From Tumebacillus flagellatus (GTDB taxonomy: Bacteria; Bacillota; Bacilli; Tumebacillales; Tumebacillaceae), in the NCBI RefSeq assembly GCF_000714935.1, contig NZ_JMIR01000015.1:1-64000 (forward strand): a DNA stretch of 64,000 nt, in the 5' to 3' direction. This document shows, piece after piece, positions 39,575 through 49,401 of this stretch. The position numbers were made by a program, and so were the translations under genes. The notes under the pieces are model-generated. The model worked only from the letters and a program-made list of their open reading frames with translations. It made no database searches and was not told the DNA's origin. The first letter of the stretch is position 1; each line of letters begins with the position of its first letter.

Positions 39575-40780
39575 TTACAGGGCGGCGGTTTCGGGAGTCG
39601 GAGTTCCCGTCTTCCTGCGAACCGCAAAACTGCAGACGAAGAGCAGGACGGCCCCCGCCAGAAAATAGGGTTTGTACCCCCAGCGCTCCAGCACCCATCC
39701 GATCACAATATACGAAAGCGGAACCACAACCGCGTATAAAGTTGATCGAATTTCATAGACGGCGGGCAATTCCGGCAACGGAGTCGCCAACTGCAAGAGC
39801 GTTCCCGTCGTGTTCATCATAAACATCACAAACAGAGTCAAAAACACCATGCACACCAACAGCACATACAGGTTCTCGACGAAAACCGGCACGAGCAAAG
39901 CCAAGACGATGCCCGCAATCGAAATGTTCAAATAGCGTTTGTAGTGCTCTTTGACTTTGAGCGCATACGCGCCGTACACACCGAGCAAGGAGCCTCCCGA
40001 CAAACAGATTTTGATCAGCGTGGACCCGAGACTTCCATGACCTTCCTTGAGCAAAAACGGTCCGTTGATTCCGGCGAACACGATGTTGATCAATACGCCG
40101 ATCGAGATGCAGTACAAAATCGTCTGGTTGCCACCGATCATCCGAATCGTAACCACCCAATGATCGGAGAAAAACTTCATTTTTTTCTTCGCAGGAGCAG
40201 CCGGGGCTTCCGGACGCTCGTCTCCGGTGAGACGTGTCAAGTATCTGACCAAGAGACCCCCTCCGCAGCTCACCGCCGCATAGAACACAAAAAACACCGA
40301 GATGTTGCGGGCTGTAAACAGATAACTCACCAACGGCGCCAAAATCATCGACACGTTCAAGAAGATGCTGCTCACAGAATTCGCCTTGAACAGATACTCC
40401 TTGTCCACCAGACGCGGGATGATCGAGGACGCAAACGAAGTCCGCATCTCTTGCAAGATCGCAAACAGGATGGAACAAACGAAGTAAAACAAGATGGAAT
40501 CCCCCCAAAACAGGGAGCCCAAAACAGCCAACAGTGAAACGACGGTCACGGTAAAACTCATGCTGGAGACGACCTTGAACGGAGAGAACGGTTTGCAGAC
40601 CGGCACCAAATAAAACATCAAAATCCGTGACCCCGCCACCGTGGTCGCCGTTAGAAAGCCCGAATACAAAGCGGAATTTGAAATCTGATAGATCACCAAC
40701 AAAAACGTAAAACTCATCGAAGAAGCGAGAAAGTCCTGTACTTTCGTCCCCAAGAGATAGAGGGCGAAGTTTTTGTTCAT
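39575..40780 (-). CDS. MFS transporter
   Basis: 401 residues from ATG 40780 (weak site; a TTG at 40813 in frame is possible). About 12 hydrophobic segments, with a charged central loop (TRLTGDERPEAPAAPAKKKMKFF, shortened here) between helices 6 and 7. The pattern (NKNFALYLLGTKVQDFLASSM, ILFAILQEMRTSFASSIIPRLV, KANSVSSIFLNVSMILAP) resembles MFS_3/enterobactin-type or macrolide-type exporters of Firmicutes. The substrate is unknown. Confidence 0.8.
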   Translation of the reverse strand: MNKNFALYLLGTKVQDFLASSMSFTFLLVIYQISNSALYSGFLTATTVAGSRILMFYLVPVCKPFSPFKVVSSMSFTVTVVSLLAVLGSLFWGDSILFYFVCSILFAILQEMRTSFASSIIPRLVDKEYLFKANSVSSIFLNVSMILAPLVSYLFTARNISVFFVFYAAVSCGGGLLVRYLTRLTGDERPEAPAAPAKKKMKFFSDHWVVTIRMIGGNQTILYCISIGVLINIVFAGINGPFLLKEGHGSLGSTLIKICLSGGSLLGVYGAYALKVKEHYKRYLNISIAGIVLALLVPVFVENLYVLLVCMVFLTLFVMFMMNTTGTLLQLATPLPELPAVYEIRSTLYAVVVPLSYIVIGWVLERWGYKPYFLAGAVLLFVCSFAVRRKTGTPTPETAAL

Positions 40781-40868
40781 TCCAATCACACGCTTTCTTG
40801 GCAAGGAATGCAAATTCTACTGTCTACCTTCTTCTGGATACAAAAGGAAATCCCTTGCCGTCCCATGC

Positions 40869-40902
40869 AAAAAAACTCCCTCTGCAGAACAGAGAGAGTT
40901 CG
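40869..40902 (-). terminator. Terminator after spoVR
   Basis: AACTCTCTCTG / CAGAGGGAGTT with a 5-base loop and seven T on the minus strand. Confidence 0.85.
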
Positions 40903-40929
40903 CGTTCGTTGCTTTTTTTCCCACTTGCC

Positions 40930-42282
40930 TTACACAAACCGCCGATGGCTCTTCTTCCCGTCGAACGTAAACACCACCGCCCGGTTATCCAGCATGGTTT
41001 CGAGATGCGTCGTCCGGCCCCAGAGGTTGTAGACGTGGGGGAGGGTTTTTTCGAGGTATTTGACGTCGAGTTCTTGGCCTTCGAATTGGTGCTTGAGGTA
41101 GAGCTCGCCGTTTTTCAAGTAGTCGCCGTCATGCACCAACAGCACCGGGAACCCGCCGTTCACCCGCGAGGCGCACAGCTGGTCGCGCACTTTCTCCCAG
41201 TCCTTCTCCATCACCTTCCACTCGTCGCCTTGCTTCCCGTACAAGTACAAATCCATCTCCTCAACCAAGTCCCGGGTCAAGTAATTCCGCAAAAACGAGC
41301 TGTCCGAGTCGTACTCCCGAATCTCCCACATCCGCTCCCGTCCATACCGCTTCTCGATATCTTCCCAGATCTTCAGCCCCACATGGTACGGGTTCAACGA
41401 CGTCCGGGACGGCATGATGACGCCCGCGTTCATCTTGGCAAACTCGATCGTCTCGCCCTCATCCAAGTCCAACTCGCGCATGATCCGCAAGTGCCAGTAC
41501 GTCGCCCAGCCTTCGTTCATGATCTTCGTCTCGATCTGCGGCCAGAAGTACAGCATCTCCTCGCGCATGATCGTGAGGATATCCCGCTGCCACTCCGGCA
41601 TCCCTTTGGCGTTTTGCAAGATGAACAACAGCAGATCTTTCTCCGGGTGCGCCGGAAAGCGGGGGGCGGGTTTGGGCTCCTCCTTTTTCTTCTCCGTCCA
41701 CTCAAACACGTCGGCGTACGGATCGGGCGCGGTCGCCGGTTCGATCGGCCCTTCATTTTGGCGCGCTCGCAGCTTGCGTCCCACATACGTCGGGTCGATG
41801 TGCTCTTGGATCGCCAGCACCGAGTCGATAAACTCCTCCACCGCCAGCTTCCCGTGCTCTCCCTCGTACTGGCGAATCCGCTCCGCCGACGCCGCCATCG
41901 AGTCGACCATGTAGCGCGACGTGTTGGCAAAGCGGCTGTTGTTTTTGAAAAAGTCACAGTGCCCCAACACGTGCGCCACGATCAACTTGTTCTGCAACAG
42001 CGTATTGCCGTCCAGCAAAAACGCGTAGCACGGGTCGGAGTTGATGACGAGCTCGTAGATTTTTGACAAGCCGAAGTCATATTGCATCTTCATTTTGTGG
42101 AAGGATTTTCCGAAAGACCAATGGCTGAACCGTGTCGGCATCCCGTACGCCCCGAACGTGTAGATGATCTCGCTCGGGCAAACCTCATAGCGCATGTCGT
42201 AAAAATCCAGTCCAAAGTCGCGGGCGAGCATCGTAATCTCCTCAATCGCGGCTTCCAACTGCTGCATCTCGTCGTTCGTCAT
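40930..42282 (-). CDS. spoVR: SpoVR family protein
   Basis: 450 residues from ATG 42282. The family pattern is clear: [40 protein letters not shown] (in parts), [73 protein letters not shown]. In Bacillus SpoVR is needed for normal spore cortex; the E. coli homologue YcgB is co-regulated with YeaG/YeaH. Here it is the last gene of prkA-yhbH-spoVR. Confidence 0.95.
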   Translation of the reverse strand: MTNDEMQQLEAAIEEITMLARDFGLDFYDMRYEVCPSEIIYTFGAYGMPTRFSHWSFGKSFHKMKMQYDFGLSKIYELVINSDPCYAFLLDGNTLLQNKLIVAHVLGHCDFFKNNSRFANTSRYMVDSMAASAERIRQYEGEHGKLAVEEFIDSVLAIQEHIDPTYVGRKLRARQNEGPIEPATAPDPYADVFEWTEKKKEEPKPAPRFPAHPEKDLLLFILQNAKGMPEWQRDILTIMREEMLYFWPQIETKIMNEGWATYWHLRIMRELDLDEGETIEFAKMNAGVIMPSRTSLNPYHVGLKIWEDIEKRYGRERMWEIREYDSDSSFLRNYLTRDLVEEMDLYLYGKQGDEWKVMEKDWEKVRDQLCASRVNGGFPVLLVHDGDYLKNGELYLKHQFEGQELDVKYLEKTLPHVYNLWGRTTHLETMLDNRAVVFTFDGKKSHRRFV

Positions 42283-42319
42283 GCCAATCCTCCTCTCTCA
42301 AAAAAAAAGGGAAGGGCCC

Positions 42320-43486
42320 CTACGAGGCCCGAATCTTGTCCTTGGCGGTGAAGAAGTGGCAGAGGGCTTTGTACACTTCACTTTTTTCCCGAATGATCGA
42401 GTACTTGAACTTCTCGTCTTGGATGTTCTTGTACGCGTTCATGAGGCTTGAAGAACGGTTATACTGATTGACTTCCCCATACCCAAAAATATTCGACACC
42501 TCCATCAACTGCTTGATCAGCTTGATGCACTTGTCGTTGTCGCTGGTCAAGTTGTCGCCGTCGGAGAAGTGGAACGGGTAGATGTTGTAGCGGTCGGGGT
42601 TGTACTTGGAGTTGACCAGGTCGAGCGCCAACTTGTACGCGCTGGAACAGATCGTCCCGCCGCTCTCTCCCTTGGTGAAAAACTCGTGCTCCGTCACCAG
42701 TTTCGCTTCCGTGTGGTGCGCGATGAACTGGATGTCCACATGCTCGTACTTCGTTTTGAGAAACCGCGTCATCCAAAAAAAGAAACTGCGCGCGATGTAC
42801 TTCTCAAACTGCCCCATCGACCCGGAGGTGTCCATCATCGCCAGCACCACCGCTTGCGAGTGCGGGGTCTGGATCTCCTCCCACGTTTTGTAGCGCAGGT
42901 CGTCGTTGGTGATGTTGTGCAGCCCCGGATTGCCCGCCAACGAATTGCGGCGGATCGCTTCGATGAGCGTGCGTTTCTTGTCGATGTTGCCGGCGAGTCC
43001 TTTTTTGCGGATGTCGTTGAAGCGCACGTCGGTCGTCGTCACTTCGTCGTGCTGCTTGCGTTGCAGGTTTGGCAGCTCCAAGTCGGCAAACAGCATGTTT
43101 TCGATCTCTTGAAGCGACACTTCCGCTTCGTAATAATCGATGCCCGGCTGCTCCCCCGCCCCTTCGCCTTTGCCGGGGCCTGCCGCTTGTTTGGCGGACG
43201 GGTCTTTGCCGAGCACGTCGCCGACTTGCGAATCGCCGTCGCCTTGGCCGCCGTGCTGGCCTTTGCCGTAGTTGTAGCGGAACCGATACTCGTCAAGCGA
43301 GCGGATCGGCACTTTGACGATCTGCCGCCCGTCGTGCATGATCAAGCTCTCTTCCGTGACGAGATCGGCCAAGTTCTTCTTGATCGCTTCCCGGACTTTC
43401 TCTTGGTGGCGCTGTTGGTCCTGCTCCCCCTTGCGATGGAGCGACCAGTCTTCGCGCGACAGGATGAAGGACGGTCGATGGATCAT
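42320..43486 (-). CDS. yhbH: Sporulation protein YhbH (DUF444, VWA-like)
   Basis: 388 residues from ATG 43486 (GGAGGAGCC site). N-terminal [22 protein letters not shown] (in parts) and [16 protein letters not shown]; a Gly-rich region ~90-130; a VWA-like domain with the MIDAS-type [18 protein letters not shown] near residue 220, FIAHHTEAK and [15 protein letters not shown]. Family YhbH/YeaH. Functions with the PrkA kinase in sporulation or stationary phase; biochemical role unknown. Confidence 0.93.
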   Translation of the reverse strand: MIHRPSFILSREDWSLHRKGEQDQQRHQEKVREAIKKNLADLVTEESLIMHDGRQIVKVPIRSLDEYRFRYNYGKGQHGGQGDGDSQVGDVLGKDPSAKQAAGPGKGEGAGEQPGIDYYEAEVSLQEIENMLFADLELPNLQRKQHDEVTTTDVRFNDIRKKGLAGNIDKKRTLIEAIRRNSLAGNPGLHNITNDDLRYKTWEEIQTPHSQAVVLAMMDTSGSMGQFEKYIARSFFFWMTRFLKTKYEHVDIQFIAHHTEAKLVTEHEFFTKGESGGTICSSAYKLALDLVNSKYNPDRYNIYPFHFSDGDNLTSDNDKCIKLIKQLMEVSNIFGYGEVNQYNRSSSLMNAYKNIQDEKFKYSIIREKSEVYKALCHFFTAKDKIRAS

Positions 43487-43510
43487 CGCGGCTCCTCCTT
43501 TCTTCTTTTG

Positions 43511-43542
43511 GAAAAAGGGACAGGCATTCTCCTCCTGTCCCT
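43511..43542 (-). terminator. Hairpin with T run between prkA and yhbH
   Basis: AGGGACAGG / CCTGTCCCT, 9-base loop, then TTTTTCC on the minus strand. It would attenuate yhbH-spoVR relative to prkA. Confidence 0.65.
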
Positions 43543-43553
43543 CGGCGTGCGTA

Positions 43554-45452
43554 TTAACGATTCAAGAGGCTGCCGGTGTAGCGCAACAGCTCGTTGGCGC
43601 AGACCGGGCAATAGCCGTGTTCGTCGATCAGGCGCGAGGTCACTTCGTTGATCTTGCGCAATTGTTGCGCATCCGGTGTCTTGGACGAGGTCGTGATCTT
43701 GACGACGTCCTTGAGGTCGGCAAACAACTTCTTCTCGATCGCTTCCCGCAAGCGTTCGTGGGAGTTGTATTCAAACTTTCTGCCTTTGCGGGCGTAGGTG
43801 GAGATGCGGATGAGGATCTCTTCGCGGAACGCTTTTTTCGCGTTCTCGGAGATGCCGATCTGCTCTTCGATGGAGCGCATCAGCTTTTCATCCGGATCGA
43901 CTTCTTCCCCGGTGATCGGGTCTTTAATTTTCTGCCAGTTGCAGTACGCTTCGACGTTGTCGAGGTAGTTTTCCAGCAGGGTTTTCGCCGACTCCTCGTA
44001 GGAGTAGACGAACGCTTTCTGAACTTCTTTTTTCGCCTCTTCGTCGTACTCTTTGCGGGCGATGCCGATGTAGTTCATCAGGCGCTCTTTGTCTTCCTTG
44101 GTGATCGACGCGTGCTGATCGAGTCCTTCCTTGATCGCGCGCAGCACATCGAGCGCGTTGATGCAGTTGGTGTCGCGGCGGATGAGGGCGGACGAAATGC
44201 GGTTGATGACATAGCGCGGGTCGACTCCGAACATCCCTTCATCCGGGGACTCCGTGCGCAGTTCTTGAATGTCTTTGTCTTTGAATCCCTCGACGGTGGC
44301 CCCGTCGTAGAGCTTGAGTTTTTTCAACAAGTCGACGCCGTTCTTCTTGGATTCCTTGAGGCGGGTGAGGATCGAGAAAAACGACGCGGTCTTCAGCGCG
44401 TGCGGCGCGATGTGCACGTGGCGCATGTCGGACTGCTTGACGAGCTTCTCGTAGATCTTCACTTCCTCGGAAACTTTCAAGTTGTACGGAATCGGCATGA
44501 CGATCATCCGCGATTGGAGCGCTTCGTTCTTCTTGTTGGCGATGAACGATTTGTACTCCGTTTCATTGGTGTGGGCGACGATCATTTCATCCGCCGAGAT
44601 CAGCGCGAAACGACCGGCTTTGAAGTTGCCTTCCTGGGTCAGCGAGAGCAAGTGCCAGAGGAATTTCTCGTCGCACTTCAGCATCTCTTGAAATTCCATC
44701 AGACCGCGGTTGGCTTTGTTCAGCTCCCCGTCGAAGCGGTAGGCGCGCGGGTCGGACTCCGAACCGAACTCGGCGATCGTCGAGAAGTCGATCGAGCCGG
44801 TCAGGTCGGCGATGTCCTGCGATTTCGGGTCGGACGGCGAGAACGTGCCCACGCCGACGCGCTCGTCTTCGGAGAGCAAGATGCGCTCGACCGGAACGCT
44901 CTCGATCTGGCCGCCCCACTCCGTTTGCAGGCGCATCCGGCAGTGCGGGCAGAGGTTGCCCTCGATGCGCACGCCGATCTCTTTCTCAAAGTCTCCGCGC
45001 AACTCATCCGGGATCAGATGCAGCGGCTCTTCATGCATCGGGCAGCCTTTGATCGCGTACAGGGCGCCGTCTTCCGTGCGCGAGTAACGCTCCAAGCCTT
45101 TTTTCAACATCGTGACGAGTGTCGATTTGCCGCCGGAGACCGGCCCCATCAGGAGCAGAATCCGCTTGCGGACGTCCAATCGGCGGGCCGCCGAGTGGAA
45201 GTACTCTTCGACCAAACGCTCGATGGAGTCATTCAACCCAAACAGTTCATTGCTGAAAAACAAGTACTCTTTGCGCCCGGCTTCGTCGGTCTTGATCCCC
45301 GCCGATGCGATCATGTCATAAATTCGGGAGTGTGAAGTCTGGGCGACTTTGGGGTTGCTGCGAACGACCTCCAGGTAGTCGAGAAAAGTCCCCTCCCACC
45401 GAAGCTTTTCCTCTTGAGCCCGGTAAGCGGTTAAACGGTTCAGGAAATCCAT
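43554..45452 (-). CDS. prkA: PrkA family serine protein kinase / AAA+ protein
   Basis: 632 residues from ATG 45452 behind GGGGGATGATGAC. Walker [19 protein letters not shown] near residue 100; [12 protein letters not shown] and CPHCRMRLQ are the conserved metal-type motifs; then [47 protein letters not shown] (AAA+ sensor), and the C-terminal kinase-like domain. Size and order match Bacillus PrkA (E. coli YeaG). First gene of the cluster. The 296-base gap upstream separates it from the divergent TetR gene. Confidence 0.95.
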   Translation of the reverse strand: MDFLNRLTAYRAQEEKLRWEGTFLDYLEVVRSNPKVAQTSHSRIYDMIASAGIKTDEAGRKEYLFFSNELFGLNDSIERLVEEYFHSAARRLDVRKRILLLMGPVSGGKSTLVTMLKKGLERYSRTEDGALYAIKGCPMHEEPLHLIPDELRGDFEKEIGVRIEGNLCPHCRMRLQTEWGGQIESVPVERILLSEDERVGVGTFSPSDPKSQDIADLTGSIDFSTIAEFGSESDPRAYRFDGELNKANRGLMEFQEMLKCDEKFLWHLLSLTQEGNFKAGRFALISADEMIVAHTNETEYKSFIANKKNEALQSRMIVMPIPYNLKVSEEVKIYEKLVKQSDMRHVHIAPHALKTASFFSILTRLKESKKNGVDLLKKLKLYDGATVEGFKDKDIQELRTESPDEGMFGVDPRYVINRISSALIRRDTNCINALDVLRAIKEGLDQHASITKEDKERLMNYIGIARKEYDEEAKKEVQKAFVYSYEESAKTLLENYLDNVEAYCNWQKIKDPITGEEVDPDEKLMRSIEEQIGISENAKKAFREEILIRISTYARKGRKFEYNSHERLREAIEKKLFADLKDVVKITTSSKTPDAQQLRKINEVTSRLIDEHGYCPVCANELLRYTGSLLNR

Positions 45453-45672
45453 GTGTCATCATCCCCCTTTTTCGTACGGGCCCGTGCCCAAGCTTGACGC
45501 CGGGTGCCTGAGTTTCTTCATCTTATTCGGACAGTGGCTTGCCCTAGACCTTGGGAGAGAATATTGATTTAAAATTCTGAAACTTTTGTTTCGTGTCGAT
45601 GTGGAGTGAATATTGTCCTGATCGTATTTTATAGATATGCGGATGGCTGTCATCTGTTGCATACCGTCGAAA

Positions 45673-45701
45673 TTGAAAACCCTTACAAGCTGTGCTATAC
45701 T
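45673..45701 (+). promoter_or_regulatory. Sigma-A promoter of the TetR gene
   Basis: TTGAAA-N17-TATACT, a near-consensus promoter, -10 about 48 bases before the likely start. Nothing else convincing was seen in 45453-45672. Confidence 0.75.
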
Positions 45702-45748
45702 AATTTCATATGCCCAAACCTACTTTATAGCAAATGAAGGTGATGTTG

Positions 45749-46318
45749 TTGCGCAAAAGCAAAACCAGCTTGATCTTCCAAGCAGCCATCGATGTGTTTT
45801 CGGAGAAGGGCTTTGACAAAGCGACGATGGATGACATCGCGGCGCGCGCGAACGTCGCCAAAGGCACGATCTACTACCATTTCAAAAGCAAGGAAGAGCT
45901 GTTCCTGTTCTTGGTGGAGGAAGGCATGGAGTTGCTTCGCGAAGGCGTGGAGTCAAAGTTGATCGATGACATGACGCCGCGCGAGAAGATCGAATTGATT
46001 CTGCGCGAACAGATCGCTTTCTTTGGTCAATACCGCGATTTCTGCGTCATCTTGCTTCGGGAATCCTGGGGGGCGGAAGACCGTCAACTCGAATTCCGCA
46101 AGATGCTTCGTTCTTATATGTCTGTCATCGAGAAAATCGTCCAAGAAGGCATTGCAGACGGTTCGTTCCACGACGTCACCGCCGAGAACGCCTCGTCCGC
46201 GCTGTTCGGCATGGGCGCGATCGCTTCGCTGCACATCCTGCTTGGCAAGGGCGAGTACAACGAAGAAGGCCTGTTCGCCGATCTCAAACAGTTGGCGCTT
46301 GGCGGCCTGCTGAAATAA
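45749..46318 (+). CDS. TetR/AcrR family regulator
   Basis: About 189 residues; TTG 45749 (AAGGTG at 6 bases) is chosen, but TTG 45746, ATG 45743 and ATG 45734 are in frame. Residues ~5-50 are the TetR HTH: IFQAAIDVFSEKGFDKATMDDIA then ARANVAKGTIYYHFKSKEELF. The ligand domain is helical (FVKREQ-type IELILREQIAFFGQYRDFCVILLRESW). Convergent with the yhgE operon across a shared terminator; as the nearest regulator it may control that exporter, but no operator was identified. Confidence 0.88.
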   Translation: MRKSKTSLIFQAAIDVFSEKGFDKATMDDIAARANVAKGTIYYHFKSKEELFLFLVEEGMELLREGVESKLIDDMTPREKIELILREQIAFFGQYRDFCVILLRESWGAEDRQLEFRKMLRSYMSVIEKIVQEGIADGSFHDVTAENASSALFGMGAIASLHILLGKGEYNEEGLFADLKQLALGGLLK

Positions 46319-46326
46319 CCCCTTTT

Positions 46327-46372
46327 CAAAAAAGAAAGTCTCTGCTCCCGGTCGAGGAGCAGAGACTTTTTT
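46327..46372. terminator. Bidirectional terminator between tetR-like gene and yhgE-like gene
   Basis: AAAGTCTCTGCTCC / GGAGCAGAGACTTT with a 6-base loop and T runs on both strands. Confidence 0.9.
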
Positions 46373-46397
46373 GTGCCCGGCATGGGGGCTTGTGAAC

Positions 46398-48620
46398 TTA
46401 TCCTGCCAGCACGTCTTTGTCATGCAGGTCGCCGACTTTGAGCGTGCGGCGGGTGGTGAGAACTTGCAGAATCAACACGACGACGGTGATGCCGCCGAGG
46501 ATCAGCATGTCTTTTTGCACCAGCGCTTGGTCGCCTGTCGCGATGATCGCGCGCAGCCCTTCGATGCCGTACGACATCGGCAGGAACGGGTGAATCGCTT
46601 TGAAGAAGTCCGGTACCATCTCGATCGGGAACGTGCCCGCCGACGAGGTCAGCTGCAGGATCAAGATCAAGATCGCCAAGAAGCGACCCGCCCCGGAGCC
46701 GAGGCGCGCGATCAAGAACCCGATGATCGCAATCGATTCAAACGAGAGCAAGATCATGATCGCGTAGAACTCGACGGGATGCAGCACTTGCAAGCCGAGT
46801 CCCTTCGTCAGCACAAGGCCGGAGACGACGGTGGACGCAATCCCGACCGCGCCGAGCGTGAAGAACTTCCCGAGCACAAACGACGTGGTGGAGACCGGAG
46901 CCATCACCCAACGGTATTCCTTCCACGAGAGCATGAAGAACAGCACGACCGCTCCGACCCACAGAGAAAGCGGGATGAAGTACGACGCAAAGCCCATGCC
47001 GTACGTGGAAACCGGGTGAATCGGCTTGGAGTCCACTTCCACCGGGTTGGACATCGCGTCCGCTTTGGCGTCCGGATTCTTGACTGTGGAGTCCTTGGTG
47101 GCGTCCGTCAGTTTGCCCGCCAGTTCCCGGTTTCCGTCTGCCACTTGTTTCGTGCCGTCCGACAATTGCTTGGACCCGTCCGCGAGCTGCGCCGTGCCGG
47201 TCGCCAGTTGCGCGTTGCCGTCTGCCACATCGCGGGAGCCGGTCGCCAGTTGCGCGTTGCCGTCTGCCACTTGTTTCGCGCCGACGGCGAGGTCACCCGA
47301 TTTCTGTGCCAGCGTCGACGTGCCCGTTTTCAAGTCGGTAATGCCCTTCGCGAGATCGACCGCTCCGGTTTGCAATTGCTTGGAGCCGTCCGCGACTTTG
47401 TTCGCGCCGGCGATCAATTGCGCTTGCCCGTCAACGACTTGGCCGATGCCGGCGGTTGCTTGATCGAGACCCGATTTGGACGCGCCGACTTGAGCGGCGG
47501 TGCTTCCGAGGTTGGAGGAGACGCCGCCGATTTTTTTCATCGCGCCGACGTAGCGCGGGTCGCTTGCGAACCCGTACTGCTTGGCAAGCGAATCCAGCAA
47601 GCTCAGCGCCGAATCGTTCGCGCCGGTGAGGTTGCCCGATGCGTCAACCGTGCCGAGTGCGCCTTGCATCTGTTGCAGTCCGCCTTGCAGTTGAGCCGTT
47701 TGCTCCCCTGCCGAGGTGAGACCGGATTGGATTTTTTTCAGACCGTCGTTGGCACTTTGCAGGCCCGGAGCCAGTTGCGCCGCGCCTTGCGAAAGCTGCC
47801 CGAGGCCCGATTGCAGCGAGTTTGCTCCCGACTGGAGCTTCGCCGCTCCGCCGTCCGCTTGTTGCAGGGCTTCATGCATCTGCTGGTTGCCGCTGGCGAC
47901 TTGCGCGCTGCCCGTCGACGCTTTCGCTGCGCCGTCGGCAACTTGCTTTGCGCCGTCCGCCAATTTCGCCGCTCCGCTGTGCGCATCGTTGATGCCGTCA
48001 TTCAGCTTGACAGCGCCGTCGTGCGTTTGGCCCGCGCCGTCCGCCAACTTGTTCGCGCCGTCGGCCGCTTTGGAGAGACCGTCGCCCGCGTCGCCGATGA
48101 TGTCGAAGATTCCTTTGATGTACTCCTTGGAGAACTTGTTGCCGACTTCCTCGCGCAGAGACGTCTCCAAGCGCTTCGAGATCGTGGAGGCGATGTAGTT
48201 TTTGCCTTCGTTTTGCGTGAATTGAATCACGGCGTGTTTCGGGTTGTCGCCCGTGACGGAGAGCGCGTCTTCGGTGAACGTCGAAGGGATCGTGACTTTC
48301 AAATAATAACCCTCGCCCTCCAAGCCCCGATTCGCTTCCTCCTCCGAGACGACTTTCCAACCGACGGCGTGGTCTTTGACCAGTTCGTCGACCAAGTCTT
48401 GGCCGTACGCGACATGCTTGCCGTCTTTCGTCCCGCCTTGGTCGAGGTTGACCAGCGCGACCGGATATTGCTCCATCTGGTTGTACGGGTCCCAAAACGC
48501 GTAGAGATACAATCCGCTGTACAAAAGCGGGATGATGATCCCGACCACCATCGCGGCCCGGCCCAGACGCGAGCGCAGCAAACGGCGCATCTCCGTCCGG
48601 AAAATCCAGAACGTGTTCAT
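46398..48620 (-). CDS. YhgE/Pip family membrane protein
   Basis: 740 residues from ATG 48620, overlapping the ATPase stop by four bases (ATGA). One N-terminal helix (AAMVVGIIIPLLYSGLYLYAFW), then a large extracytoplasmic region with YPVALVNLDQGG and FTEDALSVTGDNP, a ~350-residue run of repeated ADGxxQLAxG-type units (heptad-like, Gly/Ala/Gln-rich, ~180-560), then five or six C-terminal helices of the ABC-2 type. YhgE/Pip proteins act as phage receptors (Pip) or in type VII-like or lipid export contexts. The paired ATPase suggests an ABC-2-like exporter. Confidence 0.87.
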   Translation of the reverse strand: MNTFWIFRTEMRRLLRSRLGRAAMVVGIIIPLLYSGLYLYAFWDPYNQMEQYPVALVNLDQGGTKDGKHVAYGQDLVDELVKDHAVGWKVVSEEEANRGLEGEGYYLKVTIPSTFTEDALSVTGDNPKHAVIQFTQNEGKNYIASTISKRLETSLREEVGNKFSKEYIKGIFDIIGDAGDGLSKAADGANKLADGAGQTHDGAVKLNDGINDAHSGAAKLADGAKQVADGAAKASTGSAQVASGNQQMHEALQQADGGAAKLQSGANSLQSGLGQLSQGAAQLAPGLQSANDGLKKIQSGLTSAGEQTAQLQGGLQQMQGALGTVDASGNLTGANDSALSLLDSLAKQYGFASDPRYVGAMKKIGGVSSNLGSTAAQVGASKSGLDQATAGIGQVVDGQAQLIAGANKVADGSKQLQTGAVDLAKGITDLKTGTSTLAQKSGDLAVGAKQVADGNAQLATGSRDVADGNAQLATGTAQLADGSKQLSDGTKQVADGNRELAGKLTDATKDSTVKNPDAKADAMSNPVEVDSKPIHPVSTYGMGFASYFIPLSLWVGAVVLFFMLSWKEYRWVMAPVSTTSFVLGKFFTLGAVGIASTVVSGLVLTKGLGLQVLHPVEFYAIMILLSFESIAIIGFLIARLGSGAGRFLAILILILQLTSSAGTFPIEMVPDFFKAIHPFLPMSYGIEGLRAIIATGDQALVQKDMLILGGITVVVLILQVLTTRRTLKVGDLHDKDVLAG

Positions 48621-49243
48621 TTCGTTTTCACCTCTCCATCAGGCAACGAGAGAACCAAGTCGCAACGCTCCGCCACTTGCGAGAGCACCGTGGTCAAGAG
48701 GACAACATGCCCGTCCTCCGCCAACGCCCGCAAATCGCGGTACGCCGCTTCCCATTCCTCGTTGGTCAAGCCGCTCTCCGGCTCGTCGATCAACACGACG
48801 TCCGGGCGATGCACCAACGCCGAGACCAAACCGACGCGAAATTGCTCGATGCGCCCGACGTCCTTGATTCTGTATGTGCAAACTTCCTGCAGGCCGTACT
48901 TCATGACGAGTTCCTTCACCCGCGCTTTGGCGTTTCGCACGCCGAACAACCGCGCTTGGAACACCAGCGCCTCTTGGACCGTCAACGTATCAAACATCGG
49001 CGAGAGGTCCTGAATCGGGCCGACTCCGGCGCGCTTTTTGTCCGGTTGTTTGCCGTCGACCAACACCTGTCCGCTGTCCGGACGCAGATGCCCGGATGCC
49101 AACAAGAGCAGCGACGACTTCCCCGTGCGGGACGGACCGTACACCGCACCCATCTGCCCGCTCTCCAACGTGAAGGTTAAATTCTGATAGAGACGTTTGC
49201 GCTTGTCGCGCAACTCCACGCCTTGAAATTGTACCGTTGCCAC
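48617..49243 (-). CDS. ABC transporter-like ATPase with degenerate signature, partner of YhgE-like protein
   Basis: 208 residues from ATG 49243 behind GGAGGGATTTCC. Walker A VYGPSRTGKSSLLLLASG (~35-52), Q-loop region near GPIQDLSPMFD, and Walker B DVVLIDEPESGL near 158. The expected LSGGQ is replaced by RIEQFRVGLVSAL, and the H-loop His appears as Thr (LLTTVLSQ). So ATP binding is plausible while hydrolysis may be altered. Short (208 vs ~230-300). Coupled to the membrane gene by overlap. Confidence 0.8.
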   Translation of the reverse strand: MATVQFQGVELRDKRKRLYQNLTFTLESGQMGAVYGPSRTGKSSLLLLASGHLRPDSGQVLVDGKQPDKKRAGVGPIQDLSPMFDTLTVQEALVFQARLFGVRNAKARVKELVMKYGLQEVCTYRIKDVGRIEQFRVGLVSALVHRPDVVLIDEPESGLTNEEWEAAYRDLRALAEDGHVVLLTTVLSQVAERCDLVLSLPDGEVKTK

Positions 49244-49356
49244 AGGAAATCCCTCCTTTCGTTCCTATACTTACGAATAAACTGACCACTTAGTACAAAA
49301 TCTCACTTCGATCATTCTACCAACGCACTGACACGCTGTCAACACTAATTCAGCCA

Positions 49357-49390
49357 TAAAAAAAGAGCCCGTCACCGGGCCCTCTTCTTG
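49357..49390 (-). terminator. Terminator after the HTH-TPR gene
   Basis: AAGAGGGCCCG / CGGGCTCTT with GTGA loop (one bulge) and seven T on the minus strand. Confidence 0.85.
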
Positions 49391-49401
49391 CTGTGCAAAA
49401 C

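Noticed and set aside
45453-45672. Sigma-E promoter for prkA
   Set aside because: GCATATC with a weak AGGACAAT-type -10 can be drawn, but it matches only partly; not strong enough to list.
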